Assembly: GCA_015489035.1 (NCBI GenBank)
Contig: WFMP01000014.1
Location: 1-7,780, forward strand
Length of the DNA: 7,780 nucleotides
DNA from: Candidatus Altimarinota bacterium
GTDB taxonomy: Bacteria > Patescibacteriota > Gracilibacteria > Absconditabacterales > Absconditicoccaceae
Reading direction: 5' to 3'
The notes under the pieces are model-generated. The model was not told the origin of the DNA. It saw nothing but the letters and a program-made list of their open reading frames with translations, and searched no databases. Position numbers and translations under genes: made by a program. Of the stretch, positions 7,159 through 7,780 are shown one piece after another (position 1 is the stretch's first letter; every line of letters starts with the position of its first letter).

Positions 7159-7167
7159 ATGAAATAG
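7159..7167 (+). other. Three-codon ORF (ATG AAA TAG) abutting the hisS start
   Basis: ATG AAA TAG at 7159-7167 is followed immediately by the hisS ATG at 7168, in the same frame. A ribosome starting at the first AUG would end with its stop codon touching the hisS start codon, allowing restart. It also proves that hisS cannot start further upstream in frame. Whether it is translated is unknown. Confidence 0.3.
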
Positions 7168-7780
7168 ATGTTTAAAGTAAGCTGATTTCAAGAATTATTA
7201 CCAAATGAAAAGATAGTTGAAGAAAAAATTTTGGATATAATAAAAAAATCTTATAAACAAGTTTGATTTACTCAAATAGAAACACCAGCTGTTGAGAGAA
7301 ATTCCGTTTTAACTGCAAAATGAGGCGGTGAGGTGAGTAAACAAATTTTTTGACTTTATGGGTTAGCTCAATGATGTGAAGATACAAAAGATTATTCTTT
7401 ACATTTTGACTTGACTGTGCCTTTTGCAAGGTATGTGCTAGATCATAAAAATGAGTTAACTTTTCCTTTCAAAAGAAGCCAAATCCAAAAAGTTTGGAGA
7501 TGAGAAAGAGCTCAAAAGGGTAGGTTTAGAGAATTTTATCAAGCTGATATAGATGTGATTTGGGATGATAAAAACTCAAATAATCAATCAAAAAATGTTT
7601 TTTATGATGCTGAAGTTATTTTTGTTATTATAAATACACTTAAAAATATTTTTTCTGAGTTTAATTTGGATAAACAAGTTTTTGTAAATGTAAATCATAA
7701 AAAAATTATAGCAGGTTTTTTTGAATATTTGTGATTAGTAGATAAATTAACTTCTATTACTATTTTGATAGATAAAAAAG
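7168..7780 (+). CDS. hisS: Histidyl-tRNA synthetase, C-terminus beyond window
   Basis: A class II aminoacyl-tRNA synthetase that charges tRNA-His. The visible 204 residues cover the N-terminal half of the catalytic core: GFQELLPNE (6-14), the motif 1 end GFTQIETPAVE (33-43), HFDLTVPFARYV (79-90) and the diagnostic motif 2 KVWRGERAQKGRFREFYQ (108-125) with Arg111. Motif 3, the HisA signature and the anticodon-binding domain should lie beyond the right edge. The start is fixed by an in-frame TAG directly before the ATG; MFKVSGFQELLP aligns with normal HisRS N-termini, so nothing is missing. About seven of twelve glycines are UGA, including Gly112 of RGER. The gene follows map by 29 nt. Confidence 0.95.

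Noticed and set aside
6898..7191. Minus-strand 97-codon ORF across the map end and hisS start
   Set aside because: Covers conserved map residues on the opposite strand and crosses a gene boundary; no family resemblance.

Overview
The window comes from a very AT-rich bacterium that reads UGA as glycine (genetic code 25), so almost certainly from the Gracilibacteria/Absconditabacteria (BD1-5/SR1) branch of the Patescibacteria (CPR). With UGA as a stop, most genes look shattered. With UGA as Gly, every gene opens into one uninterrupted frame, and the UGA codons fall on invariant glycines such as the UvrB P-loop, the NDK IRGDF motif, the HisRS motif 2 RGER and VVHGIP of methionine aminopeptidase. 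All eight stops visible in the window are UAA. No gene start has a clear Shine-Dalgarno sequence. The sequence alone does not separate Gracilibacteria from Absconditabacteria.

Layout. Positions 1-1683 (minus strand) hold uvrB and, directly behind it in the same frame, the start of an unrecognised ORF that runs off the left edge. uvrB encodes only the N-terminal part of the protein: it ends in two UAA codons just after the RPTGLLDP segment, so the second helicase domain and the UvrC-binding tail are missing. A 133-bp divergent intergenic region (1684-1816) carries one candidate promoter in each direction and an 11-bp direct repeat on the uvrB side. On the plus strand, 1817-3565 is a large membrane-anchored exported protein with a pilin-like N-terminal part and a FecR-like domain.

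From 3633 to 6278 five closely spaced plus-strand genes probably form an operon behind a promoter at 3570-3597: a single-cluster [4Fe-4S] ferredoxin, nucleoside diphosphate kinase (ndk), ribosomal protein L31 (rpmE), a two-helix membrane protein with a bacterial PH-like domain, and a TRM11-like RNA methyltransferase. After a 62-bp gap with another candidate promoter come map (type I methionine aminopeptidase) and the first 204 codons of hisS, which continues past the right edge.

Most of the genes are information-processing and basic metabolic genes: DNA repair, NTP balancing, ribosome, RNA modification, N-terminal methionine removal and tRNA charging. No mobile element, CRISPR array, tRNA or rRNA was seen. 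The observations most worth checking are the C-terminally truncated uvrB with its insertion and in-frame follower, the strong gene-to-gene difference in UGA-Gly use (about 87% of Gly codons in the surface protein, none in L31), the pilin/FecR-like surface protein, and the three-codon AUG-AAA-UAG ORF abutting the hisS start.
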